This document shows, piece after piece, positions 30,952 to 39,388 of a stretch of 64,000 nucleotides of DNA (the stretch's first letter is position 1; each line of letters opens with the position of its first letter). This DNA comes from Xiheibacterium sp038325765 (GTDB lineage: Bacteria > Myxococcota_A > Polyangia > Nannocystales > Nannocystaceae), in the NCBI GenBank assembly GCA_038325765.1, contig JBBQJI010000006.1, positions 132,105 through 196,104 of the forward strand. Reading direction: 5' to 3'. Both the position numbers and the translations under genes were made by a program. Under the pieces are notes generated by a model. It saw nothing but the letters and a program-made list of their open reading frames with translations. It made no database searches and had not been told where the DNA came from.

Positions 30952-33354
30952 TCAGTCGGCGATCAGCAGGCGGAACTCCTGCTGGTCGGCGCGGATGTCC
31001 TCGTCGCGCCACAGGATCGGGCGCCACTGCTCCTCGCTGAACGCCGCGGTCTGATCGGCCCAGTGCGGTGAGTCGGGGTCGCTCGACTGCGAGTACGTGA
31101 GGAACGCCGTCGCGTCGGGGCCCTCGTCAGTGTACTGCATCGTCATGATGAAGCTGGTGCCGTAGTTCACGACGTAGCCCTCGGTGGTGAGGCCGGTCGA
31201 TTCGTTGATGACCTCGCCGCGCGACATCGGCTCCTCGAGGTACGTCATCAGGATGTCGTAGTCGATGAGATTGGTGACGCCCTCGGGCCTGCCGCCGCCG
31301 TGGATCGGGATCCGGCGGTCGCCCTTTTTGGTGTACTGGGTGTCACGCAGCGAGGCATTGGCGGCGATGCCGGCCTTGCGCAGGCGCAGCGCGGCGCCGG
31401 CGAGGGCGCCCAACGCGAAATCCTCTCCACCCGCGTCGGGCGTGGCCAGGGTGTTCGGCGTCTCGACCGGGTTATCGGGATCGAACGGTGTCGCGAACAT
31501 CAGGCCCTCGTCGAACAGCTGACGGTAGGGGTACTCGCCGAGGAACTCGCGGAAGGCGACCGCCCCGCGGCTGTCGAGGTCGAGCCGCAGATCCCAGCCG
31601 GCGAGAGCGTCGCACACCGGACCGATCGCGACATGCTCGATGACCTCCGTGTCCGGGTTGCGGTACGCGACGGTGTCGACGCCGGTGCAGCGCGCGACCA
31701 GATCGTCGCGCACGAGCTCGGCGATCATGCCGCGGTTGGACAACGCCGCGGCCTGGAGCTCGGCCAGATCGAAGCGGCCGTCGGCACCCGACGCCGCGCC
31801 CTCGCCGAGCTCGGTGAGGGTGCGGATGTTCATGCGGGTGCGGGGGCTGCGGGGCGTGCCCTCGAAGCCGTGCAGCGGCGTGTAGCCGACCAGCGGCTCG
31901 GCGGGGTTGGTCAGCCAGTGGCTGTCGTTGGCGTTGTGGATGAAGTCGTCGCGCTCGAGCTGCGGCACGTTGGCGAAGGCGATGAGGCCGGGATCGCGGG
32001 CGTCGGGATCGTCGACCCACTCGTACAGCGAATCGGAGCCGTCGAGGAGCACGACGTCGTTCTCGGCCAGCGCGCCGGTGAGGAAGTCGCTGGCGCGGCG
32101 GTCGAGCCAGCCCTCGATCGCCGCTGGGCTGAGGTTCGGCGTCGGGGTGGTGTCGGCGTACCACGCCTCGCCCTTCGCGCTGGTCGCCATGGTGTTGACC
32201 CACGGGATGCCCTGCTCGCGGGCGTGGACCTCTCGCAGCTCGTCCATGCTGCGCGCCTGGTTCATGCCGGTGAACTGGGCGATGAGCTTGGTGTTGTCGA
32301 TGTTGGTGTCGCGGTAGGTGAGCACCAGATCGGCGCTCCAACCAAACGGCTGCACGTCGAGGATCGGCCCGTAGTGGCTGTGCCACATCACGCGTGACAC
32401 CTGGCGGAGGCTGCCGTCGTCTTCGAGGACATCGACGGTGAACGGTAGCGCCTCCATCGCCCGATACTCGCCATCGTAGAGGTAGCGCGTGGGATCGGCG
32501 GGGTCGAGCGTGAGCGAGTACATCGTGAAGCGATGGCCGTCGGACACCGTGTGTGTCCAGGCGACGTGCTCGTTGAAGCCGATGAGCACGCCGACGACGC
32601 CGAGCAACCCCACGCCGTATACGTCGAGCTCGCCCGGGACCCGCAGGTGGCTCTCCCACAGCTTGAGCTCGCCTTGCCACGGGAAGTGCGGGTTGGCGAG
32701 CAGCATGCCGCGCCCCTCGGCCGAGCGCGCCCGACCGATGCCCCAGCCGTTGCTGCCGGGCTTGGCCCGCGCCAGCTCCGACAGCGGCGGCGGCTCGGCG
32801 GACGGATACGACATCGCGCCGGGTGGACGCGCACTGGCGATGTAGCCGGAGAGCGCGCGCGCGCTGGCCAAGGTGCCGAGTTCGACGTAATGGGCGAACA
32901 GATCGATCTCGTCGATCGTGCGCAACCACGGCTCGTCGGCGCAGGGCAAGGTGCTGCCGGCCGTCGTGATGAACTCGTTGTAGCCCGCCACGTATGCCGA
33001 GATGAGATCCTTGATCTCCTGTGGCTGGCCCTCGAAGCCGCTCTGGGCGCGGCCGTAGATGTCGAGGGTGAGGTGGGTGAAGTCGCTGTCGAGGTTCGCG
33101 TTGTCCTCGCCAGGGCCGAAGAAGCGCGCACGCTCGCTGCGGACCTTGACGATCTGATCGGCCAGGATGCAGCCGCCGTCGCGGGCGAACGCGAAGGCCT
33201 GGGCGTAGGCGGCGCTTGGCATGTCCTGGGCCTCGATGTGGGGGATGCCCCACGACGTCCAGCGGATCGATGCCTTGTACAGGTGGCCGTCTTCGGTGCA
33301 GGCACCGGCGGACAGGGCGACGAGCGAGAGGGCGGCGACGTTGCGCAGGTTCAC
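30952..33354 (-). CDS. Penicillin acylase-family Ntn-hydrolase (AHL/aculeacin acylase type), lipoprotein
   Basis: 800 aa from a GTG. A signal sequence ending in LSAGAC (Cys19) suggests a lipid anchor. The alpha chain has WGIPHIEA and AYAQAFAFARDGGCILADQI; autocleavage would occur before Ser201 in PGSNGWGIG, the nucleophile at the new beta-chain N-terminus. HTVSDGHRFTMYSLTLDPADPTRYLYDGEYR and IPWVNTMATSAKGEAWYAD match the aculeacin A acylase/AHL acylase branch. Substrates may be acyl-homoserine lactones or acylated peptides; the branch alone does not decide. A TAGCCT hexamer (33366-33361) ends 6 nt before the start, hinting at a leaderless transcript. Confidence 0.92.
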   Translation of the reverse strand: MNLRNVAALSLVALSAGACTEDGHLYKASIRWTSWGIPHIEAQDMPSAAYAQAFAFARDGGCILADQIVKVRSERARFFGPGEDNANLDSDFTHLTLDIYGRAQSGFEGQPQEIKDLISAYVAGYNEFITTAGSTLPCADEPWLRTIDEIDLFAHYVELGTLASARALSGYIASARPPGAMSYPSAEPPPLSELARAKPGSNGWGIGRARSAEGRGMLLANPHFPWQGELKLWESHLRVPGELDVYGVGLLGVVGVLIGFNEHVAWTHTVSDGHRFTMYSLTLDPADPTRYLYDGEYRAMEALPFTVDVLEDDGSLRQVSRVMWHSHYGPILDVQPFGWSADLVLTYRDTNIDNTKLIAQFTGMNQARSMDELREVHAREQGIPWVNTMATSAKGEAWYADTTPTPNLSPAAIEGWLDRRASDFLTGALAENDVVLLDGSDSLYEWVDDPDARDPGLIAFANVPQLERDDFIHNANDSHWLTNPAEPLVGYTPLHGFEGTPRSPRTRMNIRTLTELGEGAASGADGRFDLAELQAAALSNRGMIAELVRDDLVARCTGVDTVAYRNPDTEVIEHVAIGPVCDALAGWDLRLDLDSRGAVAFREFLGEYPYRQLFDEGLMFATPFDPDNPVETPNTLATPDAGGEDFALGALAGAALRLRKAGIAANASLRDTQYTKKGDRRIPIHGGGRPEGVTNLIDYDILMTYLEEPMSRGEVINESTGLTTEGYVVNYGTSFIMTMQYTDEGPDATAFLTYSQSSDPDSPHWADQTAAFSEEQWRPILWRDEDIRADQQEFRLLIAD

Positions 33355-33413
33355 GCGGGCAGGCTACCTCACCGCGTGGGGCGCCGCGCGGCCCTTCGCG
33401 CGCACGTCGTGCA

Positions 33414-33827
33414 CTACCGTGCGCGTGCCAGCGCGCCGTGGTCGAATGCCAGTGGCACCAACTCGGCGACCGTCACGGTGGCGGACACACCGCCGCGGGC
33501 CACCATCGTGACCGTGGCCTGGGGGGCGAACTCCCACAGGATCTGGCGACAGGCGCCGCACGGCGAGGTCGGCGTCGGCGTGTCGGTGGCGACCACGACC
33601 TCGCGAAAGCCCCGACCTCCGTGGGTCAGGGCGTGGAAGATCGCGACCCGCTCGGCGCACAGACCCAGGGTGTAGCTCGCGTTCTCGACATTGGCGCCGG
33701 TCCACACGCGGCCCTGATCGTCGCGCAACGCAGCGCCGACGGCGAAGCCCGAGTAGGTGCAGATCGCGGCCTCGCGCGCGCTCCAGGCCGCCGCCACGAG
33801 GGCGGCTCGATCGTCGGTGTCGGTCAT
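33414..33827 (-). CDS. cdd: Cytidine deaminase
   Basis: 137 aa from an ATG. It deaminates cytidine and deoxycytidine in pyrimidine salvage. The zinc site is complete: Cys and catalytic Glu in CAERVAIF, and PCGACRQ supplying the other two Cys. The substrate region YSGFAVGAALRDDQGRVWTGANVENASY is the family hallmark. It is the small tetrameric type. The ATG overlaps the stop of the PP2C gene by 4 nt (ATGA), so translation is coupled to a signalling protein, an unusual pairing. Confidence 0.96.
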   Translation of the reverse strand: MTDTDDRAALVAAAWSAREAAICTYSGFAVGAALRDDQGRVWTGANVENASYTLGLCAERVAIFHALTHGGRGFREVVVATDTPTPTSPCGACRQILWEFAPQATVTMVARGGVSATVTVAELVPLAFDHGALARAR

Positions 33828-35104
33828 GGCGCGAACGGATCCTCGGGTTCGGGGGCGAGTTCGGGCTCGAGCTCGGGCGTGCGGGCGTGGGTGAGTTCGG
33901 CGGTGGTGGTTCGCAGTCGCTCGGCGAGGACGCGGACGAAGCTCCACAGCAGCTTCACCGCGAGCGCCGGCTCCTTGCGCAGGATCTCGTAGAAGTCGTG
34001 GCGCGCGATGCCGAGCACCTTGCTCGGCGTCGAGGCCGTCGCGGTGACGGTGTGTGGGCTCGAGTCGATGAGCGCCATCTCGCCCAGGTGGGTGCCCGCG
34101 GGCAGCTCCGCGATGCGCACGCCGCTGCGCGAGAGCTCGACGCTGCCGCGCAACAGTACGTGGAGTTCGACGCCCTCGTCGCCCTCGCGGAACACGGTCT
34201 GGCCGACGTCGATCGTACGACTGCGGGCGACGTTCATGATCCGCACCAGCTGCTGGTAGCTGAGCTGGCGGAACAGCGGGATGCCCTTGAGGCGATCGAG
34301 CGTGAAGTTGATCTCGCTGGCGCGATCGTGATCGCTGGCCTCGCCGGCGATCTGCACCGCGACCGCCGTGATGTTGTCCTTGCCGCCGCGGGTGTTGGCG
34401 AGCTCGACGAGCCGCCCGGGGACCTCACGGATCTCCGGCAGCGCGAGGGTGCGGCCGATGTCGTTGTCGTCGAGGTACTCGTAGAGCCCGTCGCTGCACA
34501 GCAAGAACGCGTCGCCGGGGATGATGTCGAAGTCGAGGGTGTCGACCTCGACCATGGGATAGACCCCCACCGCGCGCGTCATCGCGTTCTTGAGGCCGGC
34601 GTACGGGCTGTCCTCGAATTCGTCCGCGCGGATCTTGCCCAGGCGAATGAGCTCGTTCTTGAGGCTGTGATCCTCGGTGAGCTGGTAGACGATGCCGCCG
34701 CGCACCAGATAGATGCGGCTGTCGCCGACGTAGGCGATGAAGCCGCGGGCGCCGATGATGAGCAGCACCACGATGGTGGTGCCCATGCCGCGCTTCTCGG
34801 GCTCCTTTTGGGCGCGGCCGTGGATGCGCTCGCCGGCGCAGTGGACCGCGTACTCGAGCAGGGTGCAGACCTCGACGTGGCTGCGCGGATCCTCGTCGTC
34901 GTACTCGGCGAGCAGGCCCCGCTCGCGCTGGATGACGTCGCGCACGGCGTGCACCGCCAGCGCGCTGGCGATCTCGCCGGAGGCGTGGCCTCCCATGCCA
35001 TCGGCGACCACGAACAGGTGCAGGTCGTGGTCGACGAGGAAGTTGTCCTCGTTGGCCGCGCGCTTGCGTCCGATGTCTGTCGCCGCGAAGTAGCGGACTT
35101 CCAT
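33824..35104 (-). CDS. PP2C-type protein phosphatase fused to a cyclic-nucleotide-binding domain
   Basis: 426 aa from an ATG. The PPM/PP2C domain (about 1-255) keeps all metal motifs: TDIGRKRAANED (9-20), VVADGMGGHASGE, GMGTT, YVGDSRIYLVRGG, LLCSDGLYEYL and GGKDNITAV. After a short linker, residues 270-390 form a cNMP-binding fold: GQTVFREGDEGVELHVLLRGSVELSR and LPAGTHLGEMALIDSSPHTVTATA. The end is Glu/Pro-rich. It probably removes phosphates placed by the Ser/Thr kinases, gated by a nucleotide or by protein contacts; the cNMP ligand is unproved. It overlaps cdd downstream. Confidence 0.94.
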   Translation of the reverse strand: MEVRYFAATDIGRKRAANEDNFLVDHDLHLFVVADGMGGHASGEIASALAVHAVRDVIQRERGLLAEYDDEDPRSHVEVCTLLEYAVHCAGERIHGRAQKEPEKRGMGTTIVVLLIIGARGFIAYVGDSRIYLVRGGIVYQLTEDHSLKNELIRLGKIRADEFEDSPYAGLKNAMTRAVGVYPMVEVDTLDFDIIPGDAFLLCSDGLYEYLDDNDIGRTLALPEIREVPGRLVELANTRGGKDNITAVAVQIAGEASDHDRASEINFTLDRLKGIPLFRQLSYQQLVRIMNVARSRTIDVGQTVFREGDEGVELHVLLRGSVELSRSGVRIAELPAGTHLGEMALIDSSPHTVTATASTPSKVLGIARHDFYEILRKEPALAVKLLWSFVRVLAERLRTTTAELTHARTPELEPELAPEPEDPFAP

Positions 35105-35168
35105 GGGGAAGGCCGGAGCATATCACCACTTCGATCGGCGCCCCTGGCTGGGCGGCGATCGTGCGGGC

Positions 35169-36347
35169 TCAGTCGGTGGCCGGGGGGCGCAGCAGCGGAT
35201 CGAGGGGACGCCGACCGGTGGCGCCCGAACGCAGCAAGCTCGGCAGATCCTCGAGCTCGGTGGGCGAGCGCGGGACGCCGTCGAGCCACGCACCCTCGGG
35301 CAGGGGCTCGGCCGCTGCGTCGTCGGGCGCTTCGCAGTGGGAGTCGGCCTCGGCGTCGAGCTCGGAGATGAGCTCGGCATCGGCCGCGCCCGGATCGTGG
35401 CGCGCCTCGGGTGTGCCGGCGAGCAGTCGCGCATAGCCGAGCTCGCGGCCCAGCCGCTTGGCCGCACACAGCCGACCGCGCAGGAGGTTGGCGCCGAAGC
35501 CGTTGCCGCGGGCGAGGATGTGGATCGCGAGGCGCCCCGGGTGCTCGCTGCGGTACTGCATCGCGCGCGGCAGGCTGAGAAAGAGGTTGGGATCGTCTTC
35601 GCCCTGGCCGAGCACGACGAGGTGGTGGGGCAGGCCGATGCCGCCGAGCACCAGGCCGCCCGCCGGCGGCACCCGCGAGCGCTCGCCGCTCGAGGGCGGC
35701 GGCGCCGGTGGCGGCGACGCGGCGGCGCGCCAACGCAGGGCCCTGCGCACCGGCTCGCGGCCGAGTTCCGGTCGCACGCGCTCGAGGGTGGGCGTGTCGT
35801 CGAACACGAACTCGCCGACGGCGAAGACGGGCAGGCGAACCATGCCGAGCGGCGCGTGGCGGCCGACGGTGATCGCGTGGGCCGACGCCCGATCCAGGCG
35901 TGCGCCGTCGCAGCCCTCGGCGAGCGCCGCGAGGAGGCGCTCCGGCGCAGTGTGCAGCGCAGGCGCGAGCGCGCGGGTGCGTTCGTCGTCGAGCAGCGCG
36001 ACGCCGACGTGATCGGGGCCCGCGCGGGCGATGAGGGCGAGGGCCGCATCGAGGAGACCTAGACGCGCGGCGGCCCAGACGAAGCGGCGCACCCGGTCCA
36101 GCCGCGGATCGAAGCTGGCCTGTGGTCGCACGATCCACAACGACACCGCGATGTCGTCGGGGCGCTCGGCCACCACGCGTCGCAGCTCGTTGAAGATGGC
36201 GTGGCCGGTGGTCAGCGCCGGATCGAAGAACGCATGCAGGCGCAGGGGCGCATGGGGATCGCCGATCTCGACGGTCGCCGCGGCGGTGTCGGGACACGTC
36301 GGCGCCGGCGGGGCGGCGAGCACGGCGAGCAGCGCGAGGGGCGACAT
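35169..36347 (-). CDS. Secreted thioredoxin-fold-like protein without a CxxC
   Basis: 392 aa from the ATG at 36347, which begins a signal-like sequence (MSPLALLAVLAAPPAPTCPD); a GTG seven codons earlier is possible. ATVEIGDPHAPLRLHAFFDPALTTGHAIFNELRRVV has the outline of a DsbA/thioredoxin-4 domain, but FFDP replaces the usual FxxCPxC, so no redox site exists. A second part (LPHHLVVLGQGEDDPNLFLSLPRAMQYRSEHPGRLAIHILARG) looks like another partial thioredoxin-like unit. The end is acidic and Pro-rich. The function is unknown and the fold call tentative. It lies 65 nt upstream of the PP2C gene on the same strand. Confidence 0.75.
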   Translation of the reverse strand: MSPLALLAVLAAPPAPTCPDTAAATVEIGDPHAPLRLHAFFDPALTTGHAIFNELRRVVAERPDDIAVSLWIVRPQASFDPRLDRVRRFVWAAARLGLLDAALALIARAGPDHVGVALLDDERTRALAPALHTAPERLLAALAEGCDGARLDRASAHAITVGRHAPLGMVRLPVFAVGEFVFDDTPTLERVRPELGREPVRRALRWRAAASPPPAPPPSSGERSRVPPAGGLVLGGIGLPHHLVVLGQGEDDPNLFLSLPRAMQYRSEHPGRLAIHILARGNGFGANLLRGRLCAAKRLGRELGYARLLAGTPEARHDPGAADAELISELDAEADSHCEAPDDAAAEPLPEGAWLDGVPRSPTELEDLPSLLRSGATGRRPLDPLLRPPATD

Positions 36348-36407
36348 GCGAGGCGTCGAGCCTGACACGGGGTAGGGGCGCTGTCGCGGCCGTCGTCGTC
36401 GCGGCCG

Positions 36408-36436
36408 TTGTCGTATTGGGGGCGCGTTGCTATGGT
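36408..36436 (+). promoter_or_regulatory. Promoter-like pair giving a leaderless start
   Basis: TTGTCG (36408-36413), 17 nt, TATGGT (36431-36436). Transcription would start near 36443, three bases before the GTG at 36446. Confidence 0.45.
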
Positions 36437-36445
36437 CGCGCTGCC

Positions 36446-37066
36446 GTGCCGTTCCGCCTCGGCGACGCAGCTCGCATCGCGACCGCGGGGATGTGCGCCT
36501 TCGGCCTCGCCGTGCCCGCGACGGCCGCGCCGATGCGCCAGTACGACGGACCGCAGATCGCGACCGCGCCGTCCGACGTCGCCTCCGGAGCGGCGACGCC
36601 GGATCCGGTGGCTGGTGCTGGGGCTTCGGCGGGCACAGGCGATGCGGCCGAGGGCGATGCGGTCGAGGGCGACGACACCCCCGCGGACGTCGTTGCCCCG
36701 CCCGACGAGCTCGACGAGCTCGACGCCGCGCCGCTCGACTGGCGCGACGGGCCCGAGGGCGACACCACGGCCCGTCGACTGCGCGGGGGCGTCATCCTCA
36801 CGGGAGGCGGGCTGTTGCTGCTACTTGGCAGCGTGATCCTCGGAACGACCGATCCGTGTCGCCGCCTCGCCGGCAACGGCTGCCAGCTCGAGGCCCGACG
36901 CCGCGCGGCGCTGACGATGGGCATCCCCGGCGCGGCGATCCTGGTGGCCGGCGCGGTACTGCTCGGATTTGGCCTCCACACGCGTCGCCGCCTGCGCACG
37001 AACCTGGCGCTGGGCGCGACCGGCAACGGCCGCGGCGGCGCGGTGGTGCTCGGCGGACGGTTCTGA
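36446..37066 (+). CDS. Hypothetical envelope protein with two membrane helices
   Basis: 206 aa from a GTG, giving a signal peptide-like start (RIATAGMCAFGLAVPATAAP). Residues 30-110 are Ala/Asp/Glu-rich and low complexity. Two hydrophobic stretches follow (GGVILTGGGLLLLLGSVILG and IPGAAILVAGAVLLGFGL) separated by a loop with two Cys (DPCRRLAGNGC), then a basic tail. This glycine-rich double-helix layout is common in uncharacterised myxobacterial membrane proteins. It is convergent with the TPR/PEGA-like gene, 34 nt apart. No function can be given. Confidence 0.7.
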   Translation: MPFRLGDAARIATAGMCAFGLAVPATAAPMRQYDGPQIATAPSDVASGAATPDPVAGAGASAGTGDAAEGDAVEGDDTPADVVAPPDELDELDAAPLDWRDGPEGDTTARRLRGGVILTGGGLLLLLGSVILGTTDPCRRLAGNGCQLEARRRAALTMGIPGAAILVAGAVLLGFGLHTRRRLRTNLALGATGNGRGGAVVLGGRF

Positions 37067-37100
37067 CGATCAGGCGGGTCCGAGCCAGGTGGTCCCGAGG

Positions 37101-37973
37101 TCAACCGTCGCAGTGCACGCGTGGCTCGGCGGCCCGGCGCTCGCGGCCATTTCGTACCCAAGCGCCGATCGTCGCCGCCACGGTCACCGCCCCGGCCACG
37201 GCGGCTGCCCCGGCTGCACCCTGGGCCGCTGGACGATCCGCGAGCACGGCCGCCGCCGTCGCGCCGCCGGCCGCCGCCACCCCGCCGATTGTCGCCACGA
37301 CGAACCAGGGCCGCATCCGATCGCGGACCACCGGTTTGGTCGAGGCATCGACGTCGACGTGCGCGCCCGCTGCCAGCGCGACCTGATCGTCGCGCGTCGC
37401 GGTCTCGATGTGGTACACGCCCGCGGCGACCACTCGCTCGCCCACGCCATCGTCGTCGACGACGAGCGGCACACCGTCGACGCAGATGCGCGCGCCGGCG
37501 GGGCCATGCACGACGACGAGCGCCAGCAACGGGCGCAGCGCGTCGCGCTCGCGCTCGGCCTCGCTTCGGGCACCGCCCTCGGCTTCGCCCGACGCCAGCG
37601 CGTCGAACGACTCCCAGGCGCCGAGGGGATCGCCGGCCCGGGCCCGCGACAACGCGAGGTTGTAGAGCGTCCACTGGTGCGGAGACAGGCCGTGTGCGTG
37701 GGCGAAGCGTCGCGCGGCGGTCGCATAGTCGCCGCGCTCGAACGCCCCCTCGCCATCGGCGAATGCGGCCGCGGCCTCGCGGCGCCGCGCATCGAGCGAC
37801 GCATCGTCGACGGGCGCAGCGGGACGCAGATCCGTCGGTTCGGGCTCGGCGGCGTGGCGGGCCCCCATCGCCGCACCGACTGACCACGGCGACGCGCCGA
37901 CTGGGACGGACAGGGCCGTCGACGCGAGCGTCAGCGCGATCGACCACGTCGTGGTGGCGGCGCTGCGCGTCAC
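37101..37973 (-). CDS. Secreted TPR/PEGA-like membrane protein coupled to a kinase gene
   Basis: 290 aa; the GTG start lies in a GTGA overlap with the stop of the upstream Ser/Thr kinase gene. Signal-like N-terminus, then a TPR-like pair (AAAAFADGEGAFERGDYATAARRFAHAHGLSPHQWTLYNLALSRARAGD), a PEGA-like beta unit (GARICVDGVPLVVDDDGVGERVVAAGVYHIE) and a C-terminal pair of hydrophobic helices (WFVVATIGGVAAAGGATAAAVL and GAAAVAGAVTVAATIGAWV). It likely acts with the kinase in the same envelope pathway, as sensor partner or target; this is inferred from the overlap. Confidence 0.82.
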   Translation of the reverse strand: MTRSAATTTWSIALTLASTALSVPVGASPWSVGAAMGARHAAEPEPTDLRPAAPVDDASLDARRREAAAAFADGEGAFERGDYATAARRFAHAHGLSPHQWTLYNLALSRARAGDPLGAWESFDALASGEAEGGARSEAERERDALRPLLALVVVHGPAGARICVDGVPLVVDDDGVGERVVAAGVYHIETATRDDQVALAAGAHVDVDASTKPVVRDRMRPWFVVATIGGVAAAGGATAAAVLADRPAAQGAAGAAAVAGAVTVAATIGAWVRNGRERRAAEPRVHCDG

Positions 37974-39313
37974 TGGGCGGCGTACGGATTCGGCTTGAGC
38001 ACCGGGTTGCGCTTGCGCGACCGCGACGCGGATCGGACAGCGGGCACGACGACTGCGCCGGTCGCGATCGCCGACAGCGACGCGGCGGCGGGCACCATCG
38101 GCACCGGCACCGCGACCGGGACCACGGGCGTGGCGGCGGGAGTCACCGGGGCGGCGCGTTCGGGCTCGCGGACCGCCGCGCCATCGCTGGCGAGCGCCGC
38201 GGACTCGCGCTCGCCCGGCGAGAGCGCGAGCGGCATCCGCGCGGCGAACATCCATGCGCCCAGGCCCACCACCATTGCCGAGGCGAACAGCGCGGCGGCC
38301 CGCCAACTCCGCGGGGGCCTGGGCGTGACCGGCAACACGGCGCGCGGCAGTCGAGCGCCCCCGTCGCGCAGCGGCGTCGCGATCTCGGCGAGTTCGCGCT
38401 GCAGCGCCGCGAGATCACAGCCGGCGTGGGCGAGCTGCTGCTCGAGCGCGTCGGCGAGGGCGTCGGCGCCGTCGAAGCGGCCCTCGGGCTCGGGCTGCAG
38501 GCACGTCGCGACGATCTCGATGAGCCCGTTCGTCAGCGCGGAGGCGGCACTCAGGCGCGACGCGAGCATCTGCATCGGCGCTGCGGTGTCGCACGACGTG
38601 ACGCGCTCGTGGGTCTTGCGGGTGTCGTCTTCGCCGAACGGGAGCTGGCCGGTCAGCAGCTCGAACAACACGGTGCCGAGGGAGAACACGTCGCTGCGCG
38701 CATCGACGGCCTGCAGCCGCGCCTGCTCCGGACTCATGTAGGGCAGGCGGCCGCATAGCACGCCCACCTGGGTGACCTCGGCGCGCTCGCGGACCTTGGC
38801 CAAGCCGAGGTCGATGAGCACGGGTCGGCCCTCGCGATCGATCATGATGTTGTGCGGCGAGAGGTCGCGGTGCACCGCGAGCATCGGCCGACCCGCGGCG
38901 TCGGTCGCCGTGTGCAGGGCATGCACGCCACGGGCGACCATCGCGATCACGTAGGCCGCCTGGCTGGGGCGCAGGGGCATGCTCCGGCCGAGCAACATCC
39001 GCCGCAGATCGACGCCGTCCACGAGCTCGAGCACCAGATAGTCGAGGCCGCCGTCAGCCCCGAGGTCGACCGTGGAAACGATGTTCGGGTGGCGGACGCG
39101 CGAGGACACGCGGGCCTCGTCGAGGAAGCGCGTGCGCAGCAACGGGTCGAGGTGCGGATGCAGGACCTTCACCGCGAACTCGCGGGAGAAGCCGCCCTCA
39201 CCCGCGGTGCGCGCCAGGTATACCGTCGACGTCCCCCCCTGACCGAGGCGGCCGACGAGCTCGTAGCGGCCGAGCCGGGGCGGGGCCTCGCGGGTGGGGG
39301 ACGTGCGATCCAT
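37970..39313 (-). CDS. Membrane Ser/Thr protein kinase with DLG in place of DFG
   Basis: 447 aa from the ATG at 39313. The kinase domain begins at residue 13: GRYELVGRLGQGGTSTVY, Lys in FAVKVLHPH, HRDLSPHN (Ser for the loop Lys), VLIDLGLAK (DLG instead of DFG) and MSPEQARL. A membrane helix (WRAAALFASAMVVGLGAWMFAA) comes at about 332-353, followed by a Pro/Val/Ala-rich part and a basic tail, so little folded structure lies outside. DLG is tolerated in some active kinases, so inactivity cannot be assumed. It overlaps the PEGA-like gene and is divergent from the HExxH protein gene. Confidence 0.92.
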   Translation of the reverse strand: MDRTSPTREAPPRLGRYELVGRLGQGGTSTVYLARTAGEGGFSREFAVKVLHPHLDPLLRTRFLDEARVSSRVRHPNIVSTVDLGADGGLDYLVLELVDGVDLRRMLLGRSMPLRPSQAAYVIAMVARGVHALHTATDAAGRPMLAVHRDLSPHNIMIDREGRPVLIDLGLAKVRERAEVTQVGVLCGRLPYMSPEQARLQAVDARSDVFSLGTVLFELLTGQLPFGEDDTRKTHERVTSCDTAAPMQMLASRLSAASALTNGLIEIVATCLQPEPEGRFDGADALADALEQQLAHAGCDLAALQRELAEIATPLRDGGARLPRAVLPVTPRPPRSWRAAALFASAMVVGLGAWMFAARMPLALSPGERESAALASDGAAVREPERAAPVTPAATPVVPVAVPVPMVPAAASLSAIATGAVVVPAVRSASRSRKRNPVLKPNPYAAQ

Positions 39314-39388
39314 GGACGGGACGACGCGGCGGGGGTGGCGGTCGGCGGGGCGGTTCCCGTACGATGCGCCCACACGGCGCGACGCGGG

